A stretch of DNA of 30,429 bases from Hylemonella sp. UBA6679 (lineage in GTDB: Bacteria > Pseudomonadota > Gammaproteobacteria > Burkholderiales > Burkholderiaceae_C): contig DKJZ01000085.1 of assembly GCA_002454975.1 (NCBI GenBank), positions 1-30,429 of the forward strand. Direction: 5' to 3'. Position 1 is the first letter of the stretch; each line of letters opens with the position of its first letter. The notes beneath the pieces are model-generated. The model made no database searches. It had not been told where the DNA came from and was given only the letters and a program-made list of their open reading frames with translations. A program made the translations under genes and the position numbers. Below, piece by piece: positions 19,974-27,871 of the stretch.

Positions 19974-21992
19974 ATGAGCCTGCAAGCCCTGGTGGCCGAG
20001 GTGTTTGCGCCCGAGGGCCTGCTGGCCCGCCAAGACGCTGGCTTTCGCCCCCGCCCTGGCCAAACCGAGATGGCCGATGCCGTGGCGCTGACCCTCGATG
20101 AGGGCGGCACCCTGGTGGTTGAAGCGGGCACCGGCGTGGGCAAAACCTACGCCTACTTGGTGCCAGTGCTCATCAGCGGGCACCGCGCCTTGATTTCCAC
20201 CGCCACCAAAACCCTGCAAGACCAGCTCTTTAGCCGGGACCTGCCCAGGTTGTTGGCGGTGTTGGGCCTGCCGGTTCGGCTGGCCTTGCTCAAAGGGCGG
20301 GGCAGCTACCTGTGCTCACACCGCTTGGGTCTGGCCCGTCAAGAGCATTTGGATGCCAGCACCACCCGCGCGCTGGCGCGCATCGAGCGTTGGGCGCAGG
20401 TCACCACCCGGGGTGATTTGGCTGAGCTCCCCGGTCTGGACGACAGCTCGCCCCTGATCGCCCGCATCACCTCCACCCGCGAGAACTGCCTGGGCAGCAA
20501 CTGCCCGCAAGCGGCGAGCTGCCACGTGAACCTGGCCCGGCGCGAGGCCATGGCCGCCGATGTGGTGGTCATCAACCACCATCTGTTTTTTGCAGACCTG
20601 GCCGTGCGAGAAAGCGGTGTGGCTGAGCTCTTGCCCAGCGTCAACGCGGTGATTTTTGACGAGGCCCACCAGCTCAACGAAACCGGTGTGCAGTTTCTCG
20701 GGCTGCAGTTGTCCAGCGCGCAGTGGCTGGACCTGGCCCGCGATGTGTTGGCCACCGGCCAGACCCAGGCGCGTGGCTATGCCGACTGGCACAGCCTGGT
20801 GCACCAGCTGGAGCAGTCGCTCCATAACGCGCGCCACTTGGTGGGCGCGTCCTCCAAACGGCGCTGGATGGACGACGCGCCTGAAGGCGTGCACAGCGGC
20901 GACTGGCTCGAAGCCCTGCAAGGCATGCAAGCCGCCTTGGCGCAAGCCCAAGCCACCTTGCAGCTGCTGAGCGAAACCTCCCCAGACCTGGCCCGGCTGG
21001 CCACGCGTGCGCAGACCCTGCAAGAGAAGTTGCAGCGTTTCATGCAGCCGGTGGCGCCGGGCAGTGTGCGTTGGGTTGAATCGGCCCAGACCATGCGCTG
21101 GGTGGATTCGCCGCTGGACATTGCCGCTGCCATGGGACCCTTAACCGCCGCAGAAGACGCATCTGAGAGTGCCAAAGCCTGGATTTTCACTTCGGCCACC
21201 TTGGGCGACGACCCCGCGCTGAGCTGGTTCACCACCTCGGTGGGCCTGCGCGATGCGCGCTGCCTGCAGGTGCCCAGCCCTTTCGATTACCCGCAGCAAG
21301 CCGCCCTGTGGGTGCCGTCTGACCTGCCCAAACCTTCGGACGCTGGCCACAGCGCGGCCGTGGCCGCCAAGGTTCGTGCGCTGGCCGATGTCTTGGGTGG
21401 GCGCACGCTGGTGCTGACCACCACGCTCAAAGCCATGCGCCACATTGCTGCTAGCCTGCGCCAGGAGAGCGCTGGCTGGGACGTGCTGGTGCAAGGCGAG
21501 AGCCCCAAGCGTGAGCTCATGGCCCGTTTTGCCCAGGCCGGTGCCGCAACTCAGGCAGGCAGCGCAGAGGCAGACAGTTGGGTTTCAGCGCTGGGTGAAC
21601 GCGGCTGTGTGCTGGTGGCCAGCGCCTCGTTTTGGGAGGGGGTGGACATCCCCGGCCAGGCCTTGCAGTGCGTGGTCATCGACAAGCTGCCGTTTCCGCC
21701 CCCAGGCGACCCCCTGGTGGACGCCCGTGCCGAGCAACTCGAGGCGCAGGGCCGTCAACCTTTCATGGATTATTGGGTGCCGCAGGCTGCCGTGGCCCTC
21801 AAGCAGGGAGCGGGGCGCTTGATCCGCAGCGAAACCGATCGGGGCTTGCTGGTGATTGGTGACACGCGCTTGAACACCATGGGTTACGGGCGGCGTTTGC
21901 TGGCCGCTTTGCCACCGATGCGGCGGCTCTCAGACCAAGACGAAGCCCTGGCCTGCTTGGCTCACATCACCAGAACTGCCACCAAGGCTTAG
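19974..21992 (+). CDS. ATP-dependent DNA helicase, DinG/YoaA (XPD-like) family
   Basis: This is a superfamily 2 Fe-S helicase of 672 aa, likely 5'-3', acting in DNA repair or on stalled forks. Walker A is GTGVGKT (52-58). Four cysteines at 114, 172, 177 and 183 (YLCSHR, then ENCLGSNCPQAASC) form the 4Fe-4S site between motifs Ia and II. Motif II is DEAH (229-232). C-terminal motifs include FTSATLGDDPALSWF, ASFWEGVDIPGQALQCVVIDKLPFPPPGDP and QGAGRLIRSETDRGLLVIGDTR. The single-domain layout without an exonuclease part, and the conserved cysteines, fit YoaA better than DinG. Its last 26 bp overlap the 3' end of convergent bamD. Confidence 0.9.
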   Translation: MSLQALVAEVFAPEGLLARQDAGFRPRPGQTEMADAVALTLDEGGTLVVEAGTGVGKTYAYLVPVLISGHRALISTATKTLQDQLFSRDLPRLLAVLGLPVRLALLKGRGSYLCSHRLGLARQEHLDASTTRALARIERWAQVTTRGDLAELPGLDDSSPLIARITSTRENCLGSNCPQAASCHVNLARREAMAADVVVINHHLFFADLAVRESGVAELLPSVNAVIFDEAHQLNETGVQFLGLQLSSAQWLDLARDVLATGQTQARGYADWHSLVHQLEQSLHNARHLVGASSKRRWMDDAPEGVHSGDWLEALQGMQAALAQAQATLQLLSETSPDLARLATRAQTLQEKLQRFMQPVAPGSVRWVESAQTMRWVDSPLDIAAAMGPLTAAEDASESAKAWIFTSATLGDDPALSWFTTSVGLRDARCLQVPSPFDYPQQAALWVPSDLPKPSDAGHSAAVAAKVRALADVLGGRTLVLTTTLKAMRHIAASLRQESAGWDVLVQGESPKRELMARFAQAGAATQAGSAEADSWVSALGERGCVLVASASFWEGVDIPGQALQCVVIDKLPFPPPGDPLVDARAEQLEAQGRQPFMDYWVPQAAVALKQGAGRLIRSETDRGLLVIGDTRLNTMGYGRRLLAALPPMRRLSDQDEALACLAHITRTATKA

Positions 21993-22845
21993 CGCGGTTG
22001 CGCAGGCCTTTGCCCAAAAATTCGCTGTTGGGGAAATTGCTCTCGAGCACACGCAGGGTATCGTCACGCAGCTGCGCCATGTTGAGCGACTCGTAAGACT
22101 TCACCAAAATCACCAGGGCTTCTTCCACCGCTGGGGCGTCGCGGTAATCGGTGATGGCTTGCTGCGCGCGGTTGATGGCAGCCAGGTAAGCCCCTCGGTT
22201 GAAGTAATAGCGCGCCACGTGCACCTCGTACTGCGCCAGCGAGTTCACGATGTAACCCATGCGCAGGGCCGCATCAGGGGCGTATTTGGAGTTGGGGAAG
22301 CGTGTGGTGAGCTCACGAAAAGCCTCGAACGATTCTTTGGCCGCCTTTTGGTCACGCTCGGCCAGGTCTTGGCGGGTGATGGACGAGAACAAACCCAAAT
22401 CATCGTTGAAGTTGATCACGCCCTTGAGGTACAGCGCGTAGTCATAAGCTGGGCTGGCGGGGTGCAGCTTGGTGAAGCGGTCCAGCGTGGCCAGCGCTTG
22501 GGCGGGCTCGAGATTTTTAAAGTGGGCGTAGGCTTTGTCAAGCTGGGCCTGTTGGGCCAGCGGGGTGCCCGCGGCGCGGCCCTCGAGCTTGTCGAGCAGG
22601 GCAATGGCCTTGTCCCAGGCGCCCACGCCCATGTCTTCTTTGGCGTTGTCGTAGATTTTTTCAGGGCTCATGCCCGCTGTCATGTCTTTGACTGGGGCCG
22701 AGCAGGCGCCAAGCAGGGCTGCGAGCACCAGGCCGGAGGCCGTCTTCAGCGCGAGGCCGGAGGCCGTCTTCAGCGCGAGGCCGGAGGCCATCTTGAGCGC
22801 CAGGCTCACAGGTTGCCGAACCGTCGATAATTTGCTTCGGGACAT
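21967..22845 (-). CDS. bamD: Outer membrane assembly lipoprotein BamD
   Basis: This essential periplasmic TPR lipoprotein is part of the beta-barrel assembly (BAM) complex. With the chosen ATG it has 292 aa. Lipobox LLGAC places the lipidated cysteine at C48. TPR-type helices follow: MSPEKIYDNAKEDMGVGAWDKAI, AYDYALYLKGVINFN, ESFEAFRELTTRFPNSKYAPDAALRM, YYFNRGAYLAAINRAQQAI and EEALVILVKSYESL, and it ends in KPWWQFW. The signal peptide is unusually long because it contains an in-frame 24-bp tandem repeat (22730-22801). Possible starts are ATG 22845, ATG 22860 and GTG 22875. I prefer 22845 because MSRSKLS resembles homologue starts and a TATAAT lies upstream at a fitting distance. The 3' end overlaps the helicase gene. 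Confidence 0.93.
   Translation of the reverse strand: MSRSKLSTVRQPVSLALKMASGLALKTASGLALKTASGLVLAALLGACSAPVKDMTAGMSPEKIYDNAKEDMGVGAWDKAIALLDKLEGRAAGTPLAQQAQLDKAYAHFKNLEPAQALATLDRFTKLHPASPAYDYALYLKGVINFNDDLGLFSSITRQDLAERDQKAAKESFEAFRELTTRFPNSKYAPDAALRMGYIVNSLAQYEVHVARYYFNRGAYLAAINRAQQAITDYRDAPAVEEALVILVKSYESLNMAQLRDDTLRVLESNFPNSEFLGKGLRNRAKPWWQFW
22730..22801. repeat. In-frame 24-bp tandem repeat, three copies, in the bamD signal sequence
   Basis: Copies lie at 22730-22753, 22754-22777 and 22778-22801. The first two are identical; the third differs at three positions. Read on the minus strand each unit encodes eight residues, seen in the protein as ALKMASGL, ALKTASGL and ALKTASGL. Because 24 is a multiple of three, copy-number change would lengthen or shorten the signal peptide without a frameshift. 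Confidence 0.92.
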
Positions 22846-22859
22846 CACAAGCCACTTCA

Positions 22860-23924
22860 TTGAACAAGCCAACACAAATTATACGAAGCCCTCAGCCGCC
22901 TCAGCCGCAGGCTGCCCCTGACGCTGCCCTGGACTTGCTCGAGACCGATGGCCCCGCGCATGACGCCGACGAACCCGGTCAAGAGGCGGAAATCCGCAGC
23001 ATCACCGTGGGGGTGGCGCTGCACGGCCAAAGGCTGGACCGGGCGCTTACGGTGCTGGTGCCTGAGTTTTCTCGCAGCTACTTGCAGCAGCTCATTGACG
23101 AAGGCGCGGTCAGTCTGGGCACACAGGTGGTGCGCAAGCCCTCCCAAAAGGTCAAGGCGGGCGAGCGCGCTGAGGTGGTGCTGCGCCCCACGCCGCAAAG
23201 CCAGGCTTTCAAGCCCGAGGCCATGGACCTGGAGGTGGTGTTTGAAGACGAGCATTTGCTCATCGTCAACAAGCCCGCCGGGCTGGTGGTGCACCCCGCA
23301 CCCGGCAACTGGCAGGGCACCTTGCTCAATGGCCTGTTGGGGCGCGATGCGCAAGCAGCGCTGCTGCCGCGCGCGGGCATTGTGCACCGGCTTGACAAAG
23401 ACACCAGCGGCCTCATGGTGGTGGCGCGCAACCGCCAGACCATGGAGGCCTTGGTGCGCCTCATTGCTGCGCGTGAGGTGAGCCGGCAGTACCTGGCCGT
23501 GGGGCAGGGCGCCTGGGTGGGTTCACGCCACAAATTGGTGGACGCGCCCATCGGCCGCGACCCGCGCAACCGCTTGCGCATGGCCGTGGTGGACTTGGCG
23601 CAGCACCCTGGCAAAACCGCCCAAACCGAATTTGATGTGATGGACCGCAACGCCCAAGCTTGCTTGCTGCGCTGCACCCTGCACACAGGCCGCACCCACC
23701 AAATTCGGGTGCATGCCGCCCACCTGGGCCACCCTTTGGTGGGCGATGTGCTCTACGGCGGCAAACCCCAGGGTGGTTTTGCTCGCCAGGCTTTGCATGC
23801 GCAGCGCTTGGCGTTCAAGCACCCGCACACAGGTGCAGACTTGGTGTTTACAGCGCCGGTCCCGCCGGATATGCAGGCTTTGATGGCGGATGTGGCGCTC
23901 AGTTACACTAGTGCAGCACTGTGA
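22860..23924 (+). CDS. rluD: 23S rRNA pseudouridine synthase RluD
   Basis: This pseudouridine synthase makes pseudouridines at 1911, 1915 and 1917 of 23S rRNA helix 69. As drawn it has 354 aa. A poorly conserved Pro/Asp/Glu-rich leader (1-46) precedes an S4 RNA-binding domain (about 47-110, VALHGQRLDRAL, YLQQLIDEGAVSL). The catalytic domain has D179 in HRLDKDTSG, and also VVHPAPGN, GRTHQIRVHAAHLGHPLVGDVLYGG and RQALHAQRLAF. The start is uncertain. The TTG at 22860 lacks a Shine-Dalgarno sequence and overlaps the bamD promoter area. An in-frame TTG at 22935 or GTG codons near 23007 would still keep the S4 domain nearly intact. The divergent bamD/rluD pairing is also found in E. coli. Confidence 0.92.
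   Translation: MNKPTQIIRSPQPPQPQAAPDAALDLLETDGPAHDADEPGQEAEIRSITVGVALHGQRLDRALTVLVPEFSRSYLQQLIDEGAVSLGTQVVRKPSQKVKAGERAEVVLRPTPQSQAFKPEAMDLEVVFEDEHLLIVNKPAGLVVHPAPGNWQGTLLNGLLGRDAQAALLPRAGIVHRLDKDTSGLMVVARNRQTMEALVRLIAAREVSRQYLAVGQGAWVGSRHKLVDAPIGRDPRNRLRMAVVDLAQHPGKTAQTEFDVMDRNAQACLLRCTLHTGRTHQIRVHAAHLGHPLVGDVLYGGKPQGGFARQALHAQRLAFKHPHTGADLVFTAPVPPDMQALMADVALSYTSAAL
22878..22883 (-). promoter_or_regulatory. Consensus -10 element for bamD
   Basis: Read on the minus strand this is a perfect TATAAT. Transcription would begin near 22871, leaving about 26 nt of leader before the ATG at 22845. No good -35 is visible at 16-18 bp. It lies inside the longest possible reading frame of divergent rluD. 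Confidence 0.5.
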
Positions 23925-24024
23925 ACCTTTGCAAAGCGACGCGCCCGGCCAGCACTGCGGCCCGCGCTGTGATCACACCGATCCACCTGGCGGAGCCACC
24001 GGCTCCCCCCAACGACTCTGACTT

Positions 24025-24801
24025 ATGAACACGGCGGATGCCAAGCGCATTCTTGAGACCAGCCTCATCTGCGCCAACCAGGCCTTGCAGGTGCGTGATT
24101 TGCGCACCTTGTTTGGCGATGAGCTGGGTGCAGACACCATCAAAACCTTGCTGCATGAGTTGCAGCAGGACTGGACGCACCGCGGCGTGGAGCTGGTGTG
24201 CGTGGCCAGCGGCTGGCGCTTTCAAAGCCGCCCGGAGATGCGCGAGTACCTCGACCGCCTCAACCCCGAAAAGCCCCCGCGCTACACCCGTGCCACGCTC
24301 GAAACCCTGGCCATCATTGCTTACCGTCAGCCCGTCACCCGTGGCGACATGGAAGACATACGCGGCGTGACCATCAATTCGCTGCTGCTCAAGCAGCTCG
24401 AAGACCGTGGTTGGGTCGAGGTGATCGGCCACCGCGAAGCCCCGGGCCGCCCGGCCTTGTACGCCACCACCAAGCAGTTTTTGGACGATCTCGGCCTGAG
24501 CTCGCTCGACCAGTTGCCCGAGATGGACAACCCCGCCGAGCAGTTCGGTGCCCTGGCCGCCGCCGAGGGGCAGCTCGATTTGGGCGACGAACCAGACTTG
24601 CCACCTGAAGCTCTGGCCGACACAGCCGATACAGCCGACACAGCCAGCCTCTTGGCATCCGAGCTCGACCTCAGAGCTGATCTCACATCAGTACACGCAT
24701 CTGATCTCACAGCCGACCCCACGGCTGACCCCACACCCCACATTTCAGCATCAGCGCCGCCTGAGCCTGACCTTAACCACGATCGCCCCCATGACGTCTG
24801 A
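24025..24801 (+). CDS. scpB: Segregation and condensation protein B
   Basis: This is the ScpB subunit of the SMC-ScpAB condensin-like complex, needed for chromosome organisation. It has 258 aa. Residues 1-165 form the two winged-helix domains (AKRILETSLICANQAL, LLHELQQDW, VASGWRFQSRPEMREYL, PPRYTRATLETLAIIAYRQPVTRGDMEDIRGV, LLKQLEDRGWVEVIGHREAPGRPALYATT). After about residue 170 the protein is an acidic, low-complexity tail with short repeats, absent from minimal ScpB proteins. scpA is not adjacent. The last 11 bp overlap the start of rluB, so the two are translationally coupled. A GGAGCC/GGCTCC hairpin (23992-24006) lies 18 bp before the ATG, with no clear Shine-Dalgarno sequence. Confidence 0.93.
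   Translation: MNTADAKRILETSLICANQALQVRDLRTLFGDELGADTIKTLLHELQQDWTHRGVELVCVASGWRFQSRPEMREYLDRLNPEKPPRYTRATLETLAIIAYRQPVTRGDMEDIRGVTINSLLLKQLEDRGWVEVIGHREAPGRPALYATTKQFLDDLGLSSLDQLPEMDNPAEQFGALAAAEGQLDLGDEPDLPPEALADTADTADTASLLASELDLRADLTSVHASDLTADPTADPTPHISASAPPEPDLNHDRPHDV
24616..24642 (+). repeat. Three 9-bp tandem repeats in the scpB tail
   Basis: GCCGACACA, GCCGATACA and GCCGACACA follow each other directly and encode Ala-Asp-Thr three times in the acidic C-terminal tail of ScpB. A second pair of 12-bp units further on encodes TADPTADP. Length change here would be tolerated in frame. Confidence 0.8.
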
Positions 24802-26095
24802 CCACCAAGACCCCACCTCCGACGAGGCCGGCCAGCCCACGCAGCCCATCCCAGTGGCGCCTGTCGTGCCCGAGCAGGGCTACCGTTTTGAAGACGTGGT
24901 GGCCGGCACCTTGGACGCCGACGAGGCCAGCGACGTCGTGCTGCCCGCCAAGCGCGTGCTCTTGCCCCAAGCTGAGTCGCCCAAGTTGCACAAGGTGCTC
25001 GCACAAGCCGGCATGGGCTCGCGCCTGGAGATGGAGCAGCTCATCATGGAAGGGCGCATCTCGGTCAACAACGAGCCCGCCCACATTGGCCAGCGCATCC
25101 AGTTTGGCGACAGCATCAAGGTCAACGGCAAGCCCATCCGCGTGCGCATCGACCCGCCGCCCGCGCGCGTGATTGCGTACCACAAGCCCGCAGGCGAGGT
25201 GGTCACGCACGACGATCCGCAAAACCGCCCCACGGTGTTTCGCAAGTTGCCCAAGCTCTACCAGGGCAAGTGGCAGTCGGTGGGCCGCCTGGACTTGAAC
25301 ACCGAAGGTCTGTTGCTGTTCACCAGCTCGGGCGAGTTGGCCAACCGCCTCATGCACCCCAGGTTTGGCCTGGAGCGCGAGTACGCGGTGCGCGTGTTGG
25401 GTGCCTTGAGCGCCGAAGAAAAAAACAAGCTGCTCGAAGGCGTGCAGCTCGACGATGGTCCAGCGCAATTCAGTTCCATCGAAGAGGGTGGCGGCGAAGG
25501 CTCCAACCATTGGTACCGCGTCACCATCTCCGAAGGCCGCAACCGCGAGGTGCGCCGCATGATGGAAGCGGTGGGCCATGCGGTCAGCCGCCTCATCCGC
25601 ATCCGCTATGGCGCCATGATGTTGCCGCGTGGCTTGAAGCGTGGTGCCTGGATGGAGCTTGACGATGCCGACATCCGCGCGCTCATGCGTGCCGTGGGCA
25701 AAGGCGAGCGCAGCGAGGCCAGCGAGGAAGGCCGCAGCCCAGCCCCTGGTCAAGAGGGCCGCGCTGGCGAGGGTCGAGGCGAGCGCCGCACAGACCGTCG
25801 CCCTGACCGCCGCGGTGGTGCGCGCGGGGCTGGCCCCCGTCCGAGCTACCCGCAGGCTGCTGGCGGCGTGCCTGGCGCGCGTCCTGCCAAGGGTCGGGGC
25901 AAACCGCCACGCTCGCAAGGCAACCCTGGTGGCGCACGTGGCGACCGAAGTGACCGAGGCGAAGGCCCCATTCCAGACCCGATGAAAACCTCTTTGGGTT
26001 ACATCGGCGCTGACAGTTTTTCGCGCCAGCGCCAAGACAAGCGGGCCCCTGGTGGTCGTTCGGGCGGGCCGCGCCGCAATAACCGCGGCCGCTGA
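24791..26095 (+). CDS. rluB: 23S rRNA pseudouridine synthase RluB-like
   Basis: This RsuA/RluB-family pseudouridine synthase in E. coli modifies U2605 of 23S rRNA. It has 434 aa. An Asp/Pro/Gln-rich leader (1-60) is followed by an S4 domain (about 63-117, KLHKVLAQAGMGSRLEMEQLI). The catalytic domain has D168 in GRLDLNTEG, and also FTSSGELANRLMHPRFGLEREYAVRVLG, YRVTISEGRNREVRRMMEAVG and LIRIRYG. A long Arg/Gly-rich disordered tail (about 300-434) carries many RG and RR steps and likely binds RNA non-specifically. I chose the ATG at 24791, which overlaps the scpB stop by 11 bp. The frame is open further upstream, but only inside scpB. Confidence 0.92.
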   Translation: MTSDHQDPTSDEAGQPTQPIPVAPVVPEQGYRFEDVVAGTLDADEASDVVLPAKRVLLPQAESPKLHKVLAQAGMGSRLEMEQLIMEGRISVNNEPAHIGQRIQFGDSIKVNGKPIRVRIDPPPARVIAYHKPAGEVVTHDDPQNRPTVFRKLPKLYQGKWQSVGRLDLNTEGLLLFTSSGELANRLMHPRFGLEREYAVRVLGALSAEEKNKLLEGVQLDDGPAQFSSIEEGGGEGSNHWYRVTISEGRNREVRRMMEAVGHAVSRLIRIRYGAMMLPRGLKRGAWMELDDADIRALMRAVGKGERSEASEEGRSPAPGQEGRAGEGRGERRTDRRPDRRGGARGAGPRPSYPQAAGGVPGARPAKGRGKPPRSQGNPGGARGDRSDRGEGPIPDPMKTSLGYIGADSFSRQRQDKRAPGGRSGGPRRNNRGR

Positions 26096-26139
26096 AGGCC
26101 GCTGGCTCATGCAAGACGGCCAAGACGCCTTGGTCGATG

Positions 26140-26193
26140 TAAAATCGTGGGCTTTGCCCCACGCGTCAATTTCGCGATTATTTTTTAAGGAAG
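26140..26193 (+). promoter_or_regulatory. ndk leader: -10-like element, small hairpin and Shine-Dalgarno
   Basis: TAAAAT (26140-26145) could be a -10, but no convincing -35 precedes it. A hairpin (CGTGGG 26146-26151 with CCCACG 26158-26163) follows, then an AT-rich stretch and a strong AAGGAAG (26187-26193), 4 bp from the ndk ATG. The promoter call is tentative; the ribosome site is clear. Confidence 0.4.
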
Positions 26194-26197
26194 AACC

Positions 26198-26623
26198 ATG
26201 GCCATCGAACGTACCCTCTCCATCATCAAGCCCGACGCCGTTGCTAAAAACGTGATTGGCCAAATCTACGCCCGCTTTGAAGCCGCTGGCCTCAAAGTGG
26301 TGGCCGCCAAGATGGCTCACCTCTCGCGTGGCGAGGCTGAAGCCTTCTACGCAGTGCACAAAGCACGCCCCTTCTTCAACGACCTGGTGAGCTTCATGAT
26401 CTCCGGCCCCGTGATGATCCAAGCCCTCGAAGGCGAAGGCGCGATTTTGAAAAACCGTGACCTGATGGGTGCCACCGACCCCAAGAAGGCCGCGCCCGGC
26501 ACCATTCGCGCTGACTTCGCTGACAGCATCGACGCCAACGCCGTGCACGGCTCTGACGCCCCCGAAACCGCCGCCGCAGAAGTTGCTTTCTTCTTCCCCG
26601 GCATGAACGTTTACGCACGTTAA
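26198..26623 (+). CDS. ndk: Nucleoside diphosphate kinase
   Basis: This enzyme transfers the gamma phosphate from ATP to other nucleoside diphosphates through a phosphohistidine. It has 141 aa, the standard bacterial length. It begins AIERTLSIIKPDAV, and the active site is H117 in NAVHGSDAPETA. The nucleotide-binding region includes KARPFFNDLVSFMISGPV and MGATDPKKAAPGTIRADF. AAGGAAG precedes the ATG. The stop codon overlaps the start of rlmN by one base (TAATG), so the two are coupled. The ndk-rlmN-pilF-rodZ-ispG order that follows is widespread in betaproteobacteria. Confidence 0.97.
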   Translation: MAIERTLSIIKPDAVAKNVIGQIYARFEAAGLKVVAAKMAHLSRGEAEAFYAVHKARPFFNDLVSFMISGPVMIQALEGEGAILKNRDLMGATDPKKAAPGTIRADFADSIDANAVHGSDAPETAAAEVAFFFPGMNVYAR

Positions 26624-27765
26624 TGAGCACTGCGGTCAACCTGCTCGACTTTGACCTCGAGGGTTTGGCCCGCTTTTGCGAAGGGCTGGGTGAAAAGCGT
26701 TTCCGCGCCACCCAGCTGTTTCGCTGGATCCATCAAAAAGGGGCCACCAGTTTCGGTGACATGACCGACCTGGCCAAGTCGCTGCGCGACAAGCTCCCAT
26801 CGGCAGCCTGCATCACAGGTTTGCCAGTTATTTCCCAGCACATCTCGGCCGACGGCACCATCAAATGGTTGTTTGATGTGGGGCAGGGCGACGCCGTTGA
26901 GGCGGTGTTCATCCCCGAAGACGACCGCGGCACGCTGTGCGTGTCCTCGCAAGCCGGTTGCGCGGTGGGTTGCCGTTTTTGCTCCACTGGCCACCAGGGC
27001 TTCAGCCGCAATTTAACGACCGGCGAGATCTTGGCGCAGCTGTGGTTTGCCGAGCATTTTTTGCGCAAGCACCTCAACCGGTCTGAACGCATCATCACCA
27101 ATGTGGTGATGATGGGCATGGGCGAGCCGCTGCAAAATTACAATGCGCTCGTGCCCGCCTTGAAGGCCATGCTCGATGACCACGGCTACGGCCTCTCGCG
27201 CCGCCGCGTCACCGTCTCCACCTCGGGTGTGGTGCCCATGATGGACCGCCTGGCGCAAGACTGCCCGGTGGCCCTGGCTGTCTCGCTGCACGCGCCGCTT
27301 GATGCGCTGCGCGACAACCTGGTGCCCCTGAACCGCAAGTACCCGATTGCCGAGCTCTTAGACGCCTGCAACCGCTACTTAAAACACGCCCCGCGCGACT
27401 TCATTACCTTTGAGTACTGCATGCTCGATGGCGTCAACGACCAGCCCGAGCACGCGCAGGCGCTGATTGACCTGGTCAAGCGCCACCAAACCGGCGGTGT
27501 GTGGTGCAAGTTCAACCTGATTCCTTTCAACCCCTTTCCCGCCTCGGGCCTGCTGCGTTCGCCCCAGGCGCAGGTGCAAGCCTTTGCCAAGCAGTTGATC
27601 GATGCGGGCATCGTCACCACCGTGCGCAAAACCCGGGGTGACGACATCGACGCGGCTTGCGGCCAACTCGCCGGGGATGTGAAAGACCGCACCCGTGTGG
27701 GCGAGCGCATGGCTCAGCAGCGCACCGTGGTGCTGCACCCCCGCATTAAGGGTTCTCCGGCATAG
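26623..27765 (+). CDS. rlmN: Dual-specificity 23S rRNA/tRNA adenine-C2 methyltransferase RlmN
   Basis: This radical-SAM enzyme methylates A2503 of 23S rRNA and A37 of some tRNAs. It has 380 aa. The 4Fe-4S motif is C113, C117 and C120 (CAVGCRFC). The methyl-carrying pair is C346 in DIDAACGQLAG, with C106 in GTLCVSSQ conserved nearby. Other blocks are RATQLFRWIHQKG, NVVMMGMGEPLQNYN, VSTSGVVPMMDRL, AVSLHAPLD, RDFITFEYCMLDGVND and KFNLIPFNPFP. It starts inside the ndk stop codon. The 106-bp gap to pilF contains two GC-rich hairpins without T-runs. Confidence 0.96.
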   Translation: MSTAVNLLDFDLEGLARFCEGLGEKRFRATQLFRWIHQKGATSFGDMTDLAKSLRDKLPSAACITGLPVISQHISADGTIKWLFDVGQGDAVEAVFIPEDDRGTLCVSSQAGCAVGCRFCSTGHQGFSRNLTTGEILAQLWFAEHFLRKHLNRSERIITNVVMMGMGEPLQNYNALVPALKAMLDDHGYGLSRRRVTVSTSGVVPMMDRLAQDCPVALAVSLHAPLDALRDNLVPLNRKYPIAELLDACNRYLKHAPRDFITFEYCMLDGVNDQPEHAQALIDLVKRHQTGGVWCKFNLIPFNPFPASGLLRSPQAQVQAFAKQLIDAGIVTTVRKTRGDDIDAACGQLAGDVKDRTRVGERMAQQRTVVLHPRIKGSPA

Positions 27766-27774
27766 CCAGCAGCC

Positions 27775-27801
27775 GCGCTTGCGGCGAGGATGCGCAAGCG
27801 C
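27775..27801 (+). other. GC-rich hairpin between rlmN and pilF
   Basis: A perfect 9-bp stem (GCGCTTGCG 27775-27783 with 27793-27801) has a 9-nt loop and lies 9 bp after the rlmN stop. A second small stem (CACGC / GCGTG, loop ccagt) follows immediately. No T-run is present, so partial read-through from rlmN to pilF is likely. Confidence 0.5.
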
Positions 27802-27871
27802 CCAGCACGCCCAGTGCGTGTTCAGCGCAAAACGCAAGCCATACGGCGCAGACCGTGACCAGGGAGCCACC

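Noticed and set aside
22730..22801. Short 24-bp repeats considered as a possible CRISPR or REP array
   Set aside because: The units are directly adjacent without spacers and lie in frame inside bamD, so they are a coding tandem repeat.
22159..22830. Plus-strand frame of 223 codons opposite bamD
   Set aside because: BamD is recognisable along its whole length; the opposite frame only reflects its codon bias.
24773..26548. Open frame of 591 codons on the minus strand opposite rluB and ndk
   Set aside because: Composition is a shadow of the RG-rich rluB tail and the ndk frame. It crosses two real genes and has no recognisable domain or ribosome site.
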